DNA of 64,000 nucleotides from Saccharopolyspora_D taberi (GCF_039534165.1 NZ_BAAAUX010000020.1:190647-254646); one strand, 5' to 3'. Positions 13,330 through 22,209 are shown, counted from the first letter of the stretch. Notes: generated by a model not told the origin, from the letters alone. Translations and numbers: made by a program.

Positions 13330-14495
13330 CACCGGCCACCTCCCACCTGGTCGCCGACCGGCAGCGGCAGCGGCGGCAACTGGCCCTTCTGCAGGGAGTT
13401 GATGGCCTCGGCCGGGGTCGGCAGCGGCAGCGCCCCGTCGATGACCGGTTGCAGCTGCTTGCAGGTGTCGGCCAGCCCCAGCGGGAGCTCGGCGGGCGCC
13501 TGCGCCTGGAGCAGCTTGCACACCGAGACCAGCGGGGGCTGGTTCAGCTCGTTGATGTTGGCCCGGGTGTCGAGCGTGCCGGACGCGCCGTTGTAGGCGT
13601 TGTTGAGGTTGCCCAGCGCCAGCGGCGCGTTGTTCAGCGACTCGCTGAGCGCCGCCTTCTGCTGCACCAGCACCTGCGCGACGGAGTTCAGCTGGTCCAC
13701 GTTGGTCTTGAGCCCTTCGCGGTTGTCCCGCACGAACGCCTCCACCTTGCCGAGCGCGACGGCCAGCTCGGCCATCGACGCCCCGAGGTCCCCGCGCTCC
13801 TCCGCCAGGAACGAGCTGACCTGCTCCATCTGCGTGTTGAAGCGGCGGACCTGGTCGTCGTTGGCGGCCAGCATCGAGGTGAACCGCTGGAGGTTGTCGA
13901 CGGTGCCGAAGAACTCGTCGCTGTTGCCCGACAACGTGGTGCCCAGCTCGCCGAGGTGCTTGATGGAGTCGGCCAGCGCCTGGCCGTTGCCGTCCAGGTT
14001 GGCCGCGCCGGTGTTGAGCAGGTCGGTCAGCGCGCCGTCGGCGTTGGCGCCCTGCGGCCCCAGCGCCGTGGTCAGCTCGTTGAGGCTGCGATAGACCTCG
14101 TCGAGCTCGACCGGGGTCGCGGTCTTGTCGCGCGGGATGACCGCGCCGTCGTCCATCGTCGGCCCGCCCCGGTAGACCGGCGCGAGCTGCACGTAGCGGT
14201 CGCTGACCACGCTCGGCGAGACGAGGACCGCGCCAGCGTCGGCGGGCACGTCGACGTCCCGCTGCAGGGACATGTCGACCCGGACCGTCTCGCCGTTGGG
14301 CGTGACCTTGTCGACCGTGCCGACGGCGACGCCGAGGATCCGCACGTCACCGCCCGGGTAGATGCCGACCGCGGCGTCGAAGTAGGCGGTGATGCGGCGG
14401 TCGGTGCCGCTGAGCGCCCACCACACGACGGCGGTGGTCGCCAGCGCCAGCACGCACGCGACGGCCAGCATCCTGGTCAGCGGGGGTTTGCTCAT
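13329..14495 (-). CDS. MCE family protein, MceD position
   Basis: This 388-aa protein has a transmembrane anchor (MLAVACVLALATTAVVWWAL) and an MCE domain with ITAYFDAAVGIYPGGDVRIL and GVAVGTVDKV. A helical region of about 200 residues is rich in Asn/Gln/Leu heptads and forms the tunnel wall in known Mce structures. Its start overlaps the mceC stop by ATGA, implying translational coupling. The C-terminus is Pro/Leu-rich and carries two Cys (VCKLLQ, TCKQLQ). Confidence 0.92.
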   Translation of the reverse strand: MSKPPLTRMLAVACVLALATTAVVWWALSGTDRRITAYFDAAVGIYPGGDVRILGVAVGTVDKVTPNGETVRVDMSLQRDVDVPADAGAVLVSPSVVSDRYVQLAPVYRGGPTMDDGAVIPRDKTATPVELDEVYRSLNELTTALGPQGANADGALTDLLNTGAANLDGNGQALADSIKHLGELGTTLSGNSDEFFGTVDNLQRFTSMLAANDDQVRRFNTQMEQVSSFLAEERGDLGASMAELAVALGKVEAFVRDNREGLKTNVDQLNSVAQVLVQQKAALSESLNNAPLALGNLNNAYNGASGTLDTRANINELNQPPLVSVCKLLQAQAPAELPLGLADTCKQLQPVIDGALPLPTPAEAINSLQKGQLPPLPLPVGDQVGGGR

Positions 14496-15469
14496 GGCTG
14501 GCAGCCCTTCGGGTTGATCGGGCCGACGGCGGGCGGCAGCAGCCCGCAGATGTAGGTGTCGAACCAGTGGCCGTTGCCCAGCACGTTGGCGAACAGCCTC
14601 GTGAAGGGCGCGAACCTGGCCAGGCTCGCGCTGAGGTCTTCCTGGTTGCGCTCGAGCATCTTGGTGACGCGGTCCAGCTGCGCCAGGGCCGGCCCCAGCT
14701 GCGCGGAGTTGTCGTCGACCAGGCCGCTCAGCTGCGCCGAGAGGTTGCGGGTGCCGTCCAGCAGGGACGAGATCGAGTCGCGCCGGCTGCGGATCTCCTC
14801 CAGCAGCAGGTTGCCGTCGGAGAGCAGCTTCTCGAACTCGGCGTTGCGGTCGGCCACGGTCGTGGACACCTGGCTGGTGTTGGCCAGCAGGTGCTCCAGC
14901 TGCTCGTCCCTGGACGAAATCGTCTGCGACAGCTGGGAAAGCCCGTTGAGGGCGCCGCCGACCTCGTCTGGGGTGCCGGAGAAGGTGTCGGACATGACCC
15001 GGAAGCTGTCCGCCAGCTGCTTGGTGTCGACCTTGCCGACCGTCCTGGACAGGTCGCTGAACGCCTCGATGACGTCGTAGGGCGACATCGTCCGCTGGAG
15101 CGGGATCGGGTCCGAAGTGGACAGTTCTTCCCCGCCCTGCGGGTCGAGCGCGAGGTACTTCTGCCCGAGCAGCGTCTTGATCTTGATCGCGGCGGTGGTG
15201 TGGTCGCCGAGCCAGGTGTCGGCCCGGAACGTCACCGTCACGTGGTCGCCCTCCAGCTCGACGTCGCTGACCGAGCCGACCTTCACCCCGGCCACCCGGA
15301 CCTCGGCGTCCGGCTTGATCCCGGCCGCCTCGGAGAAGTGCGCCTGGTAGGTCTTCCCGCCGACGAACGGCAGGCTCTCGAAGTTCATCGCCACCAGGAA
15401 CGCCACGACCAGCACCAGGATGCCGGCGATGCCGATCTTGATCGGGTCGCGCTGCTGGAAGGAACTCAT
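14492..15469 (-). CDS. MCE family protein, MceC position
   Basis: This 325-aa protein is taken from ATG 15469, which overlaps the mceB stop by ATGA; an in-frame GTG at 15478 is the alternative. It has a transmembrane anchor (IGIAGILVLVVAFLVAMNF) and an MCE domain (HFSEAAGIKPDAEVRVAGVK, then VGSVSDVELE, then LLGQKYLALDP). A long helical domain follows, and the tail GHWFDTYICGLLPP is the conserved Trp-Phe-Cys ending of several Mce subunits. Confidence 0.92.
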   Translation of the reverse strand: MSSFQQRDPIKIGIAGILVLVVAFLVAMNFESLPFVGGKTYQAHFSEAAGIKPDAEVRVAGVKVGSVSDVELEGDHVTVTFRADTWLGDHTTAAIKIKTLLGQKYLALDPQGGEELSTSDPIPLQRTMSPYDVIEAFSDLSRTVGKVDTKQLADSFRVMSDTFSGTPDEVGGALNGLSQLSQTISSRDEQLEHLLANTSQVSTTVADRNAEFEKLLSDGNLLLEEIRSRRDSISSLLDGTRNLSAQLSGLVDDNSAQLGPALAQLDRVTKMLERNQEDLSASLARFAPFTRLFANVLGNGHWFDTYICGLLPPAVGPINPKGCQP

Positions 15470-16491
15470 CGCTGACACCTCGGCTGGGTAACCGGCGCGA
15501 GCGGCAGCGGCAGGTTCAGCTCACCCACACCGACGGTGCCCTCCGCCTCGCACATGTAGAAGTTGAACCAGGAACCGTGACTCGCGGTCCGGCCGATGGT
15601 CTCCAACTTGCCCGGCAGGTTCTGGACGAAGTGCTCGGTGAGGTCCTCGTGGTCGTTGAGGTTCTTCGACAGGTCACCGAGCCCGGCGATGTCCTGCTGC
15701 AACCCGGGCCTGGCCTCGGTGAGCAGTCCGGCCGTGGTGTTGGTCAGCCCGTCCATCGCGGTGATCGCGTCACCGATCGACTCCCGGTCGGCGGCCAGCC
15801 CGGACACCACCTGCTGCAACTGCACGATCAGCCCGGAGAGCTGCTCGTCGCGCGCGTTCACCGTGTCCAGCACGCCGTTGAGGTTGTCGATGGTCTGGCC
15901 GATCACCTGGTCCTTGGAGGCGATCGTGGTGGTCAGCGAGGCGGTGTGGGACAGCAGGCTCTCCACCGTGCCGCCCTCGCCCTGCAGCACCTGGATGATC
16001 TCGTAGGACAGCTTGTTCACGTCCTCCGGCGACAGCGCCTGGAACAGCGGCTTGAAACCGCCCAGCAGCACCGTCAGGTCCAGCGCGGGCTTGGTGCGCT
16101 GCAACGGGATCGTCGCGCCCGGCGCCAGGTAGTTGCCCGGCTCGCCCGGCCCCTGCTCCAGCGACACGTAGCGCTGGCCCACCAGGTTCCGGTACTTGAT
16201 CGTCGCGCCCACCGACGCGGGCAGCTTCCGGCCGGAGACGCTGAACTCGACCTCGGCGACCCGCCGGTCGACCACGTCGATGCTCTGCACCTCGCCGACC
16301 TTGACCCCGGCGATGCGCACCTCGTCGCCCTCGTTGAGCGCGGTGACGTCGGTGAACCGCGCCTTGTACGACTCGGCCGCCCGCAGGTCGCTGTTGGCGA
16401 TGGTGACGATCAGGACGCCGGTGGCCAGCAACGTCACCAGCACGAAGACCAGGAACTTGACGAGCGGTCCGGTGATGCCGCGCCCGTTCAT
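15466..16491 (-). CDS. MCE family protein, MceB position
   Basis: This 341-aa protein starts at ATG 16491, coupled to mceA by an ATGA overlap. It has one transmembrane helix (VKFLVFVLVTLLATGVLIVT) and an MCE domain (RFTDVTALNEGDEVRIAGVK, then VGEVQSIDVV, then LVGQRYVSLEQGPG). A helical stalk and a C-terminal GSWFNFYMCEAEG ending follow, matching the second Mce subunit elsewhere. Its function is as part of the heteromeric lipid conduit. Confidence 0.92.
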   Translation of the reverse strand: MNGRGITGPLVKFLVFVLVTLLATGVLIVTIANSDLRAAESYKARFTDVTALNEGDEVRIAGVKVGEVQSIDVVDRRVAEVEFSVSGRKLPASVGATIKYRNLVGQRYVSLEQGPGEPGNYLAPGATIPLQRTKPALDLTVLLGGFKPLFQALSPEDVNKLSYEIIQVLQGEGGTVESLLSHTASLTTTIASKDQVIGQTIDNLNGVLDTVNARDEQLSGLIVQLQQVVSGLAADRESIGDAITAMDGLTNTTAGLLTEARPGLQQDIAGLGDLSKNLNDHEDLTEHFVQNLPGKLETIGRTASHGSWFNFYMCEAEGTVGVGELNLPLPLAPVTQPRCQR

Positions 16492-17840
16492 CGGTAGGTC
16501 ACCTCCGCTCCGCGCAGCGTCGGGCCGACCAGCAGCGAGCCCCACCCCGGCACCTCGCCCGGCTCGACGCCCATCGTCGGCGCCAGCAGCGCGGAGACGA
16601 AGTCGCGCTCGGCCGGGGAGTTCACCACGCCCAGGTCCGCCGACTGCGACGAGGTGCCCGCGGGCAGGAAGTCCTCACCCATCGACGGCGGCATGACCCC
16701 GTTCTCGGCGGGCTTGGACGCGGGCGGCGGCACCGAGCCGTCCTTGAACGGACCGTCCGGCGGGTACTCCGGGATCGGGTCCGGCAGCGGAGTCAGCGCG
16801 TAGCAGCGCGGACCGCGCTTGTCGGCGAACTCCGGCTCGTCCCGGTTCGGGATGTACTTCCCGCGGTTGGCCGTGACCTCCAGCGTGATGTGCAGGCCGG
16901 GCTCCGGGGTTCCCTCGCCGAACACCTTGCGGATGTCGGGCACGAAGTCCCGCATCTGCTGGAGGAAGCACGGGTACTCCGGCGCGTACTTGGCCAGCAC
17001 GTCCAGCGTCGGCCGCTGCGCCTCGCCGAGCCGGATCAGGTTCTTTCCGTTGTCCTGGAAGAACTTCATGCCGTCCGCCGAGGTCGCGGTCAGCTGCGAG
17101 GTCAGGTTGGTCAGGTTCTGCCGCTGGTCGACCAGGGTCCGCGAGGTGGTGCTCAGGTTCTCCAGCGCCTCCAGCACGTCCGGCGCGGCCTGCTCGTAGG
17201 TCTCGGCGACGCCGACCAGCTCCCTGAGGTTCTCCCGCAGGTCCGGCACCGACGGGTTCAGCCCGTCCAGGTAGGTGTTGAGCTGCGAGAGCGTCTCGCC
17301 GAGCGGCTTGCCGCGGTTCTCCAGCGCCTGGCTCAGCGAGTTCAGCGTCACCGCCAGCTCGTCCGGGTGCACCGCCTGCAGCACCGGCATCGTGTCGGCC
17401 AGCACCGCCTCCAGCTCCACGGCCGCGCTGCTGCGGTCCTGAGCGATGACGTCGCCGGAGGCGAGCCTGCCGGTGGCCTGCTCGGGGACCTCCAGCGAGA
17501 CGTAGCGCTCGCCGAACAGCGTCCGCGGCAGCAGCCGAGCCGAGACGTTCGACGGCAGCTGGGCGGCCTTCTCCGGGTCCAGCGCCAGGTTCAGCTCGGC
17601 GCCGTCGGGACTCGGCTCGATGCTCCTGACCCGGCCGACGATCATGCCCCGCACCTTCACGTCGGAGTCCGCCATCAGCTGGTTGCCCGCGGACTCGGTG
17701 TGCAGCTTGACGTCCACGCTGGAGGTGAACGCCTTCTGGTACGTGGCGACGGTCAGGCCAAGGAACAGCACGATCGTCATCAGCAGGGCGACGCCCAGCA
17801 GCCGGCGTCGCAACGTCGTCAGTGCGCCTCTGGTGCTCAT
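16488..17840 (-). CDS. MCE family protein, MceA position
   Basis: This 450-aa protein is the first Mce subunit. The ATG at 17840 overlaps the permease stop by ATGA. It has a transmembrane anchor (LLGVALLMTIVLFLGLTVAT), an MCE domain (KLHTESAGNQLMADSDVKVR, then GMIVGRVRSIEP, then LFGERYVSLEVP) and a helical stalk. A longer C-terminal region is typical of MceA (CFLQQMRDFVPDIRKVFG, ANRGKYIPNRDEPEF). The substrate cannot be read from sequence. In relatives Mce systems import fatty acids (Mce1) or sterols (Mce4). Confidence 0.92.
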   Translation of the reverse strand: MSTRGALTTLRRRLLGVALLMTIVLFLGLTVATYQKAFTSSVDVKLHTESAGNQLMADSDVKVRGMIVGRVRSIEPSPDGAELNLALDPEKAAQLPSNVSARLLPRTLFGERYVSLEVPEQATGRLASGDVIAQDRSSAAVELEAVLADTMPVLQAVHPDELAVTLNSLSQALENRGKPLGETLSQLNTYLDGLNPSVPDLRENLRELVGVAETYEQAAPDVLEALENLSTTSRTLVDQRQNLTNLTSQLTATSADGMKFFQDNGKNLIRLGEAQRPTLDVLAKYAPEYPCFLQQMRDFVPDIRKVFGEGTPEPGLHITLEVTANRGKYIPNRDEPEFADKRGPRCYALTPLPDPIPEYPPDGPFKDGSVPPPASKPAENGVMPPSMGEDFLPAGTSSQSADLGVVNSPAERDFVSALLAPTMGVEPGEVPGWGSLLVGPTLRGAEVTYR

Positions 17841-18676
17841 CCGGTGATCCGAACCGTCGTCGTGGTGCCCCAGATCGCGAGGCTGAGGAAGAAGTCGAGC
17901 AGCGCCGTGGTCACGATCGCGGTCCGCACCGCGCGGCCCACCGCCACGCCGACCCCGGCCGGTCCGCCGGTGGCGCGGTAGCCGTAGTAGCAGTGCGTCA
18001 TGATCACCACAACGCTGAAGACCAGCACCTTCCCGAAGGACCACAACACGTCCTCGGGCGGCAGGAACAGGTTGAAGTAGTGGTCGTAGGTGCCCGCCGA
18101 CTGGCCGTACAGCGACACCGTCACCACCCGGGACGCCAGGTAGGAGGTCAGCAGGCCGAGCACGTAGAGCGGGACCACCGCCACGAAACCGGCCATCACC
18201 CGGGTCGTCACCAGGTACGGCAGGCTCGGCACGCCCATCGTCTCCAGCGCGTCGATCTCGTCGGAGATCCGCATCGCGCCGAGCTGCGCGGTGAACCCGG
18301 AGCCGACCGTGGCCGACAGCGCCAGCCCGGCGACCAGCGGCGCGATCTCGCGGGTGTTGAAGTACGCCGAGACGAACCCGGCGAACGCCGAGGTGCCCAG
18401 CTGGTTCAGCGCCGCGTACCCCTGCAGGCCGACGACGGTGCCGGTGAACAGCGTCATGCCGATCATCACGCCGACCGTGCCGCCGATGACCGCCAGCGCA
18501 CCGCTGCCGAAGCTGACCTCGGCCAGCAGCCGCATCGTCTCCTTGAAGTAGCGGCGGATCGCCCGCGGGATCCAGGCCAGCGCCCGCAGGTAGAACGACA
18601 TCTGGTCGCCCAGGTCGTCCAGGAACTCCAGCGGCCTGCGGGCCGCGCGCCGGGCGCGCTGCGAGAACGTCACCAT
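17837..18676 (-). CDS. YrbE/MlaE family permease, YrbEB
   Basis: This 279-aa integral membrane protein is taken from ATG 18676, which has GGGG 11 bp upstream; a GTG at 18685 overlapping the previous stop is also possible. It has five to six transmembrane helices and the MlaE signature region, with an EQ-loop equivalent at MRISDEIDALETMGV preceding SLPYLVTTRVMAG. It forms the inner-membrane permease dimer with YrbEA, coupled to the Mkl ATPase and feeding the MceA-F tunnel. Confidence 0.92.
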   Translation of the reverse strand: MVTFSQRARRAARRPLEFLDDLGDQMSFYLRALAWIPRAIRRYFKETMRLLAEVSFGSGALAVIGGTVGVMIGMTLFTGTVVGLQGYAALNQLGTSAFAGFVSAYFNTREIAPLVAGLALSATVGSGFTAQLGAMRISDEIDALETMGVPSLPYLVTTRVMAGFVAVVPLYVLGLLTSYLASRVVTVSLYGQSAGTYDHYFNLFLPPEDVLWSFGKVLVFSVVVIMTHCYYGYRATGGPAGVGVAVGRAVRTAIVTTALLDFFLSLAIWGTTTTVRITG

Positions 18677-18681
18677 GGTCG

Positions 18682-19473
18682 TCACATCCCCTTGGGCGGC
18701 ACGACCTGCAGGTAGATCGTGGTCAGGACGAAGTTCACCGCGAACAGCAGCAGGAACGTGATCACCACCGCCTGGTTCACCGCGTCCCCGACGCCCTTCG
18801 GGCCCGGCGCCGGGTTCAGCCCGCGGTAGGCGGCGACCACGCCGGCCAGGAAGCCGAAGATCAGCGCCTTGAGCTCGCTGATCCAGATGTCGGACAGCTG
18901 CGCCAGCGCGTTGAAGCTGGCCATGTACGCGCCGGGCGTGCCGCCCTGCATGATCACGTTGAAGAAGTAGCCGCCCATCACGCCGACGACGCTGACCATG
19001 CCGTTGAGCAGCACCGCGACCAGCATCGCGGCCAGCACCCGCGGCACCACCAGCCGCTGCACCGGGGAGACGCCGAGGACCTCCATCGCGTCGATCTCGT
19101 CGCGGATCTTGCGCGAGCCCAGGTCGGCGCAGATCGCCGAACCGCCCGCGCCCGCGATCAGCAGCGCGGTCACGATCGGGCTGGCCTGCTGGATGATCGC
19201 CAGCACGCTGGCGCCACCGGTGAACGACTGCGCGCCGATCTGCCGGGTCAGCGAGCCGAGCTGGAGCGCGATGACCGCGCCGAACGGGATCGCGACCAGC
19301 GCGGTCGGCAGGATCGTGACGCTGGCGATGAACCAGCACTGCTGGATGAACTCGCGCAGCTGGAACGGGCGCCGGGGGAAGGACCTGCCGACGTCGAGCA
19401 TGAGCGCGAACAGCCGACCGGTCTCCCGGATCCCACCCGCCCCCGGAAACCTGGCGTGGGAGGGTGCGCTCAC
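18682..19473 (-). CDS. YrbE/MlaE family permease, YrbEA
   Basis: This 263-aa permease starts at GTG 19473, overlapping the ATPase stop by GTGA. It is multi-pass, with the MlaE core GGSAICADLGSRKIRDEIDA followed by MEVLGVSPVQRLVVPRVLAA, the coupling-helix region that contacts the ATPase. It is the first permease of the pair. An ATPase-permease-permease-MceA-F order shows one self-contained ABC-type lipid importer. Confidence 0.93.
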   Translation of the reverse strand: MSAPSHARFPGAGGIRETGRLFALMLDVGRSFPRRPFQLREFIQQCWFIASVTILPTALVAIPFGAVIALQLGSLTRQIGAQSFTGGASVLAIIQQASPIVTALLIAGAGGSAICADLGSRKIRDEIDAMEVLGVSPVQRLVVPRVLAAMLVAVLLNGMVSVVGVMGGYFFNVIMQGGTPGAYMASFNALAQLSDIWISELKALIFGFLAGVVAAYRGLNPAPGPKGVGDAVNQAVVITFLLLFAVNFVLTTIYLQVVPPKGM

Positions 19474-20672
19474 TGCTCACCGCCTCGCCTGCGGCCGAAC
19501 CAGCGGCGCTGCTGCGACGCGCGCTGCCGGGCCCACGGCGGCTCGCCGCCCGCGGGGACCTGCTGCTCGGGCCGGGGGTGCGGCGACGGCGTCCGGCGCG
19601 GCAGCGGAGGCTGGGTCTGGGCGTGCGGCTGAACCTGGGTCGGCTGGGGGACCTGGGCGACCTCCGCACCGGCCAGCGAGCCGCGCATCGACTCGGTGCG
19701 CGCGGCGTCGTGCGGGTGGATGGTCTTCATGATCTCCTGCTGCGCGGCCGGGCTCAGCGTCGACAGCTCGCGCAGCACCCGGGCCTGCCTGCGCCGCACC
19801 GCGGTCCGCTCCGGCAGCCCCGGCGAGACCTCCAGCTGCGGGATGATGTGCGGAACACCGGCCGCGTCGCGGTCCAGCTCGGCGAGCTCGGCCGCCATCT
19901 GCCCGGCGTCCTTCTCCTCGCTCATCCCGATCGGGCCCTGCCTGCGGCCGTTGAGGAACTGCTCCACGACCGGCTCGGTCGAGGTCAGCAGCACCTCGCG
20001 CGGGCCGTACATGACCAGGTTGCGGCGGAACAGCATGCCGATGTTGTCCGGCACGGTGCGCGCGGTGTTGATGTCGTGGGTGACGATCAGGAACGTCGCG
20101 TCGATCTGCGCGTTGAGGTCGACGATCAGCTGGTTCAGGTACGCGGTGCGCACCGGGTCCAGACCGGAGTCCGGCTCGTCGAACAGGATGATCTCGGGGT
20201 CGAGCACCAGCGCCCTGGCCAGGCCGGCCCGCTTGCGCATACCGCCGGAGATCTCGCCGGGGAGCTTCTCCTCCGCGCCGATGAGACCGACCATCTCCAT
20301 CTTCTCGAGCACCACGTTGCGGATCTCGGACTCGCTCTTGCGGGTGTGCTCGCGGAGCGGGAACGCGATGTTGTCGAAGAGGTTCATCGACCCGAACAGC
20401 GCGCCGTCCTGGAACAGGACGCCGAACAGCTTCCGGATCTCGTAGAGCTTGCGCTCCGAGCAGTCGCAGATGTCCACGCCGTCGATGACGACCCGCCCGT
20501 GCTCGGGCTTGAGCAGGCCCACCAACGACTTGAGGAACACCGACTTGCCAGTGCCGGACGGGCCGAGCAGGACGCTGATCTCACCGGAAGGAAGCGTCAG
20601 CGTCACATCCCGCCAGATGGTCTGGCTGCCGAACGACTTGGACAGCCCCTCGACGACCACCTCGACGCCCAT
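19470..20672 (-). CDS. mkl: Mce transport ATPase (Mkl/MceG type)
   Basis: This 400-aa protein starts at ATG 20672 behind GGAGGTG. The ABC ATPase domain (residues 1-250) has Walker A GPSGTGKS, the signature ISGGMRKRAGLARAL, Walker B IILFDEPDSGLD and the H-loop IVTHD. About 150 further residues include PHIIPQLEVSPGLPERTAVR and a Pro/Gln/Arg-rich tail. Such a C-terminal extension is typical of Mkl/MceG. It energises Mce importers. In M. tuberculosis mkl (Rv0655) also lies between rplL and rpoB but is a lone gene serving remote mce operons. Here it heads the operon itself. Confidence 0.92.
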   Translation of the reverse strand: MGVEVVVEGLSKSFGSQTIWRDVTLTLPSGEISVLLGPSGTGKSVFLKSLVGLLKPEHGRVVIDGVDICDCSERKLYEIRKLFGVLFQDGALFGSMNLFDNIAFPLREHTRKSESEIRNVVLEKMEMVGLIGAEEKLPGEISGGMRKRAGLARALVLDPEIILFDEPDSGLDPVRTAYLNQLIVDLNAQIDATFLIVTHDINTARTVPDNIGMLFRRNLVMYGPREVLLTSTEPVVEQFLNGRRQGPIGMSEEKDAGQMAAELAELDRDAAGVPHIIPQLEVSPGLPERTAVRRRQARVLRELSTLSPAAQQEIMKTIHPHDAARTESMRGSLAGAEVAQVPQPTQVQPHAQTQPPLPRRTPSPHPRPEQQVPAGGEPPWARQRASQQRRWFGRRRGGEQ

Positions 20673-20900
20673 GAGCACCTCCGCCTTCCTACGTCCGTCG
20701 CTTCCGTGCGCCGCCCCGGATCGGGAGCCTCGCACATGTGACGCGCTTAACGAGCGTCGTTCGCATCACACCTGTGCAACGAGCGCGACCCGCGCAGGTT
20801 ACTCACGAGTTGGGTTCGGTTTCCAGACCTCGGCGAGGCATTCGCCGGTTTGTCCGGAACGCCTGTCGCATCGTGGAAAAACCGCCTGCGGGTAAGGAAA

Positions 20901-20930
20901 AAGGGCGGGCACCCGAGGGTGCCCGCCCTT
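20901..20930 (-). terminator. Rho-independent terminator after rplL
   Basis: A perfect 13-bp stem (AAGGGCGGGCACC) closes on a four-base loop and is followed on the minus strand by TTTTTCC. It lies 21 bp beyond the rplL stop and insulates the ribosomal transcript from the Mce operon. Confidence 0.9.
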
Positions 20931-20951
20931 TCACGCTGGGTCAGCGAGAGG

Positions 20952-21341
20952 TCACTTGAGGGAGACCTTGGCGCCGGACTCCTCCAGCTTGCCCTTGGCC
21001 TCCTCGGCCTTCTCCTTGTCGACCTTCTCCAGGACCGGCTTCGGGGCGCCCTCGACCAGCTCCTTGGCCTCCTTCAGGCCCAGGCCGGAGACGATCTCGC
21101 GGACGACCTTGATGACCTGGATCTTCTTGTCACCGGCCGACTCCAGGACGACGTCGAACTCGTCCTGCTCCTCGGCGGCCTCGGCGGCACCGGCACCGCC
21201 GGCCGGGGCGACGGCGACCGCGGCCGGGGCGGCGGCGGTGACGTCGAAGGTCTCCTCGAACTGCTTCAGGAACTCCGACAGCTCCAGGAGGGTCATCTCC
21301 TTGAAGACGTCCAGCAGCTCTTCGTTGCTCAGCTTCGCCAT
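20952..21341 (-). CDS. rplL: 50S ribosomal protein L7/L12
   Basis: L7/L12, 129 aa, is the stalk protein that recruits GTPase translation factors. It has the N-terminal dimerisation domain (LSNEELLDVFKEMTLLELSE), an Ala/Gly/Pro-rich hinge (residues about 38-55) and the C-terminal factor-binding domain (KIQVIKVVREIVSGLGLKEA, ending EESGAKVSLK). It is cotranscribed with rplJ, 90 bp upstream, and ends at a strong terminator. Confidence 0.98.
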   Translation of the reverse strand: MAKLSNEELLDVFKEMTLLELSEFLKQFEETFDVTAAAPAAVAVAPAGGAGAAEAAEEQDEFDVVLESAGDKKIQVIKVVREIVSGLGLKEAKELVEGAPKPVLEKVDKEKAEEAKGKLEESGAKVSLK

Positions 21342-21431
21342 TTCGGCGTCCTTTCACTTCGATGCCCGCGCGCCTGCGAGCAGATCTGGGGTGGGGTGCG
21401 ATGACGACGACCGCGGGAGTCCACAGCGGAC

Positions 21432-21959
21432 TCAGGCGGCGTCGGCCTCGCCCTTCTTCTCCTGCAAGGCGGCGGCCAGACGCGCGGCCTTGGTCGCCGG
21501 AGCGGCGAACGCGGCGGCGGCCTGGCTCATCTTGGCCTTAAAGGCCCCGGCCAGCTTGCTGAGGGTGACCTCGCGGGAGTCGAGGTCGGCAATCGCCTCG
21601 ACCTGCGAAACCGAGATCGCGCGGCCGTCCATGTAGCCGCCCTTGATCACCAGGGAGTTGTTGTCCTTGGCGAATTCCTTGAGCGCCTTGGCGGCGTCCA
21701 CCGGCTCGCCCTCGATGAAGGCGATCGCGGTCGGGCCGACGAACAGGTCGTCGAGACCCTCGACCCCCGACTGCTCAGCGGCACGCTTGACCAGCGTGTT
21801 CTTCGCGACACGGTAGGTCGTGCCCTGGCCGAGGGCGCGGCGCAGCTCACCGAGCTTCGCCATGGACAGCCCGCGATACTCGGTCACGACCGCCGCGGTG
21901 GAGGTGTTGAACCGCTCCGCGATCTCGCTGACCGCGTCGACCTTGTCGGGCTTCGCCAT
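21432..21959 (-). CDS. rplJ: 50S ribosomal protein L10
   Basis: L10, 175 aa, is the base of the ribosomal stalk that binds L7/L12 dimers through its C-terminal helix (AFAAPATKAARLAAALQEKK). The N-terminal rRNA-binding domain is conserved (TEYRGLSMAKLGELRRAL, TTYRVAKNTLVKRA). The start has GAGGAGGCGAC upstream. A leader of about 240 nt precedes it and is probably autoregulatory. Confidence 0.98.
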   Translation of the reverse strand: MAKPDKVDAVSEIAERFNTSTAAVVTEYRGLSMAKLGELRRALGQGTTYRVAKNTLVKRAAEQSGVEGLDDLFVGPTAIAFIEGEPVDAAKALKEFAKDNNSLVIKGGYMDGRAISVSQVEAIADLDSREVTLSKLAGAFKAKMSQAAAAFAAPATKAARLAAALQEKKGEADAA

Positions 21960-22198
21960 GTCGCCTCCTCTCTAGTGCTTCACGACTCCAGAAGACCCGG
22001 GCAGAAGCCCGGACCGCTCCACCTGTCGATCAGCCCTGAGACGACAAAACGCCCCGGCGCAGCAGCACGGGGCGTGAAAACCACGGGCGCGCAGAAGCGC
22101 GCTGATGTTGCCTCGTCCTCCTGCGCGGGCCGCCCGTGTCGCACGGGACCTTCGTTCCCCTCCGGGGAGGGGAAGACCAGCGGTCTTCGGTGGAACCG
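21960..22198 (-). promoter_or_regulatory. Ribosomal protein L10 leader (rplJL autoregulation)
   Basis: The rplJ leader is rich in stems, including GAAGACC...GGTCTTC near its 5' end and the run GGAACGAAGGTCCCG, resembling the kink-turn region bound by L10 in other bacteria. An internal intrinsic terminator and a GGGCTTCTGCCC hairpin next to the ribosome binding site follow. L10 or the L10-L12 complex binding its own leader is established in many bacteria. Assignment of this sequence to that RNA family is by eye. Confidence 0.6.
22049..22075 (-). terminator. Attenuator hairpin inside the rplJ leader
   Basis: An 8-bp GC stem (ACGCCCCG / CGGGGCGT) with an 11-nt loop is followed on the minus strand by TTTTGTC. 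It lies 90 bp before the rplJ start, so it would end transcription prematurely unless antiterminated. Confidence 0.65.
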
Positions 22199-22203
22199 CG
22201 ACC

Positions 22204-22209
22204 ACTATA
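22204..22209 (-). promoter_or_regulatory. Candidate -10 box of the rplJL promoter
   Basis: TATAGT on the minus strand, immediately before the structured leader, is a strong -10 match in a very GC-rich context. No good -35 hexamer lies 17 bp upstream, so this is a partial promoter call. Confidence 0.5.

Noticed and set aside
13329..13521. Longer N-terminus for the MceE lipoprotein (start at 13521)
   Set aside because: The shorter start gives a textbook lipoprotein signal and overlaps the previous stop by one base; the extension is low-complexity Ala/Gly/Arg.
11221..13596. A 791-codon plus-strand frame over mceD-F
   Set aside because: It is antisense to three recognisable MCE genes, with no domain and biased composition.
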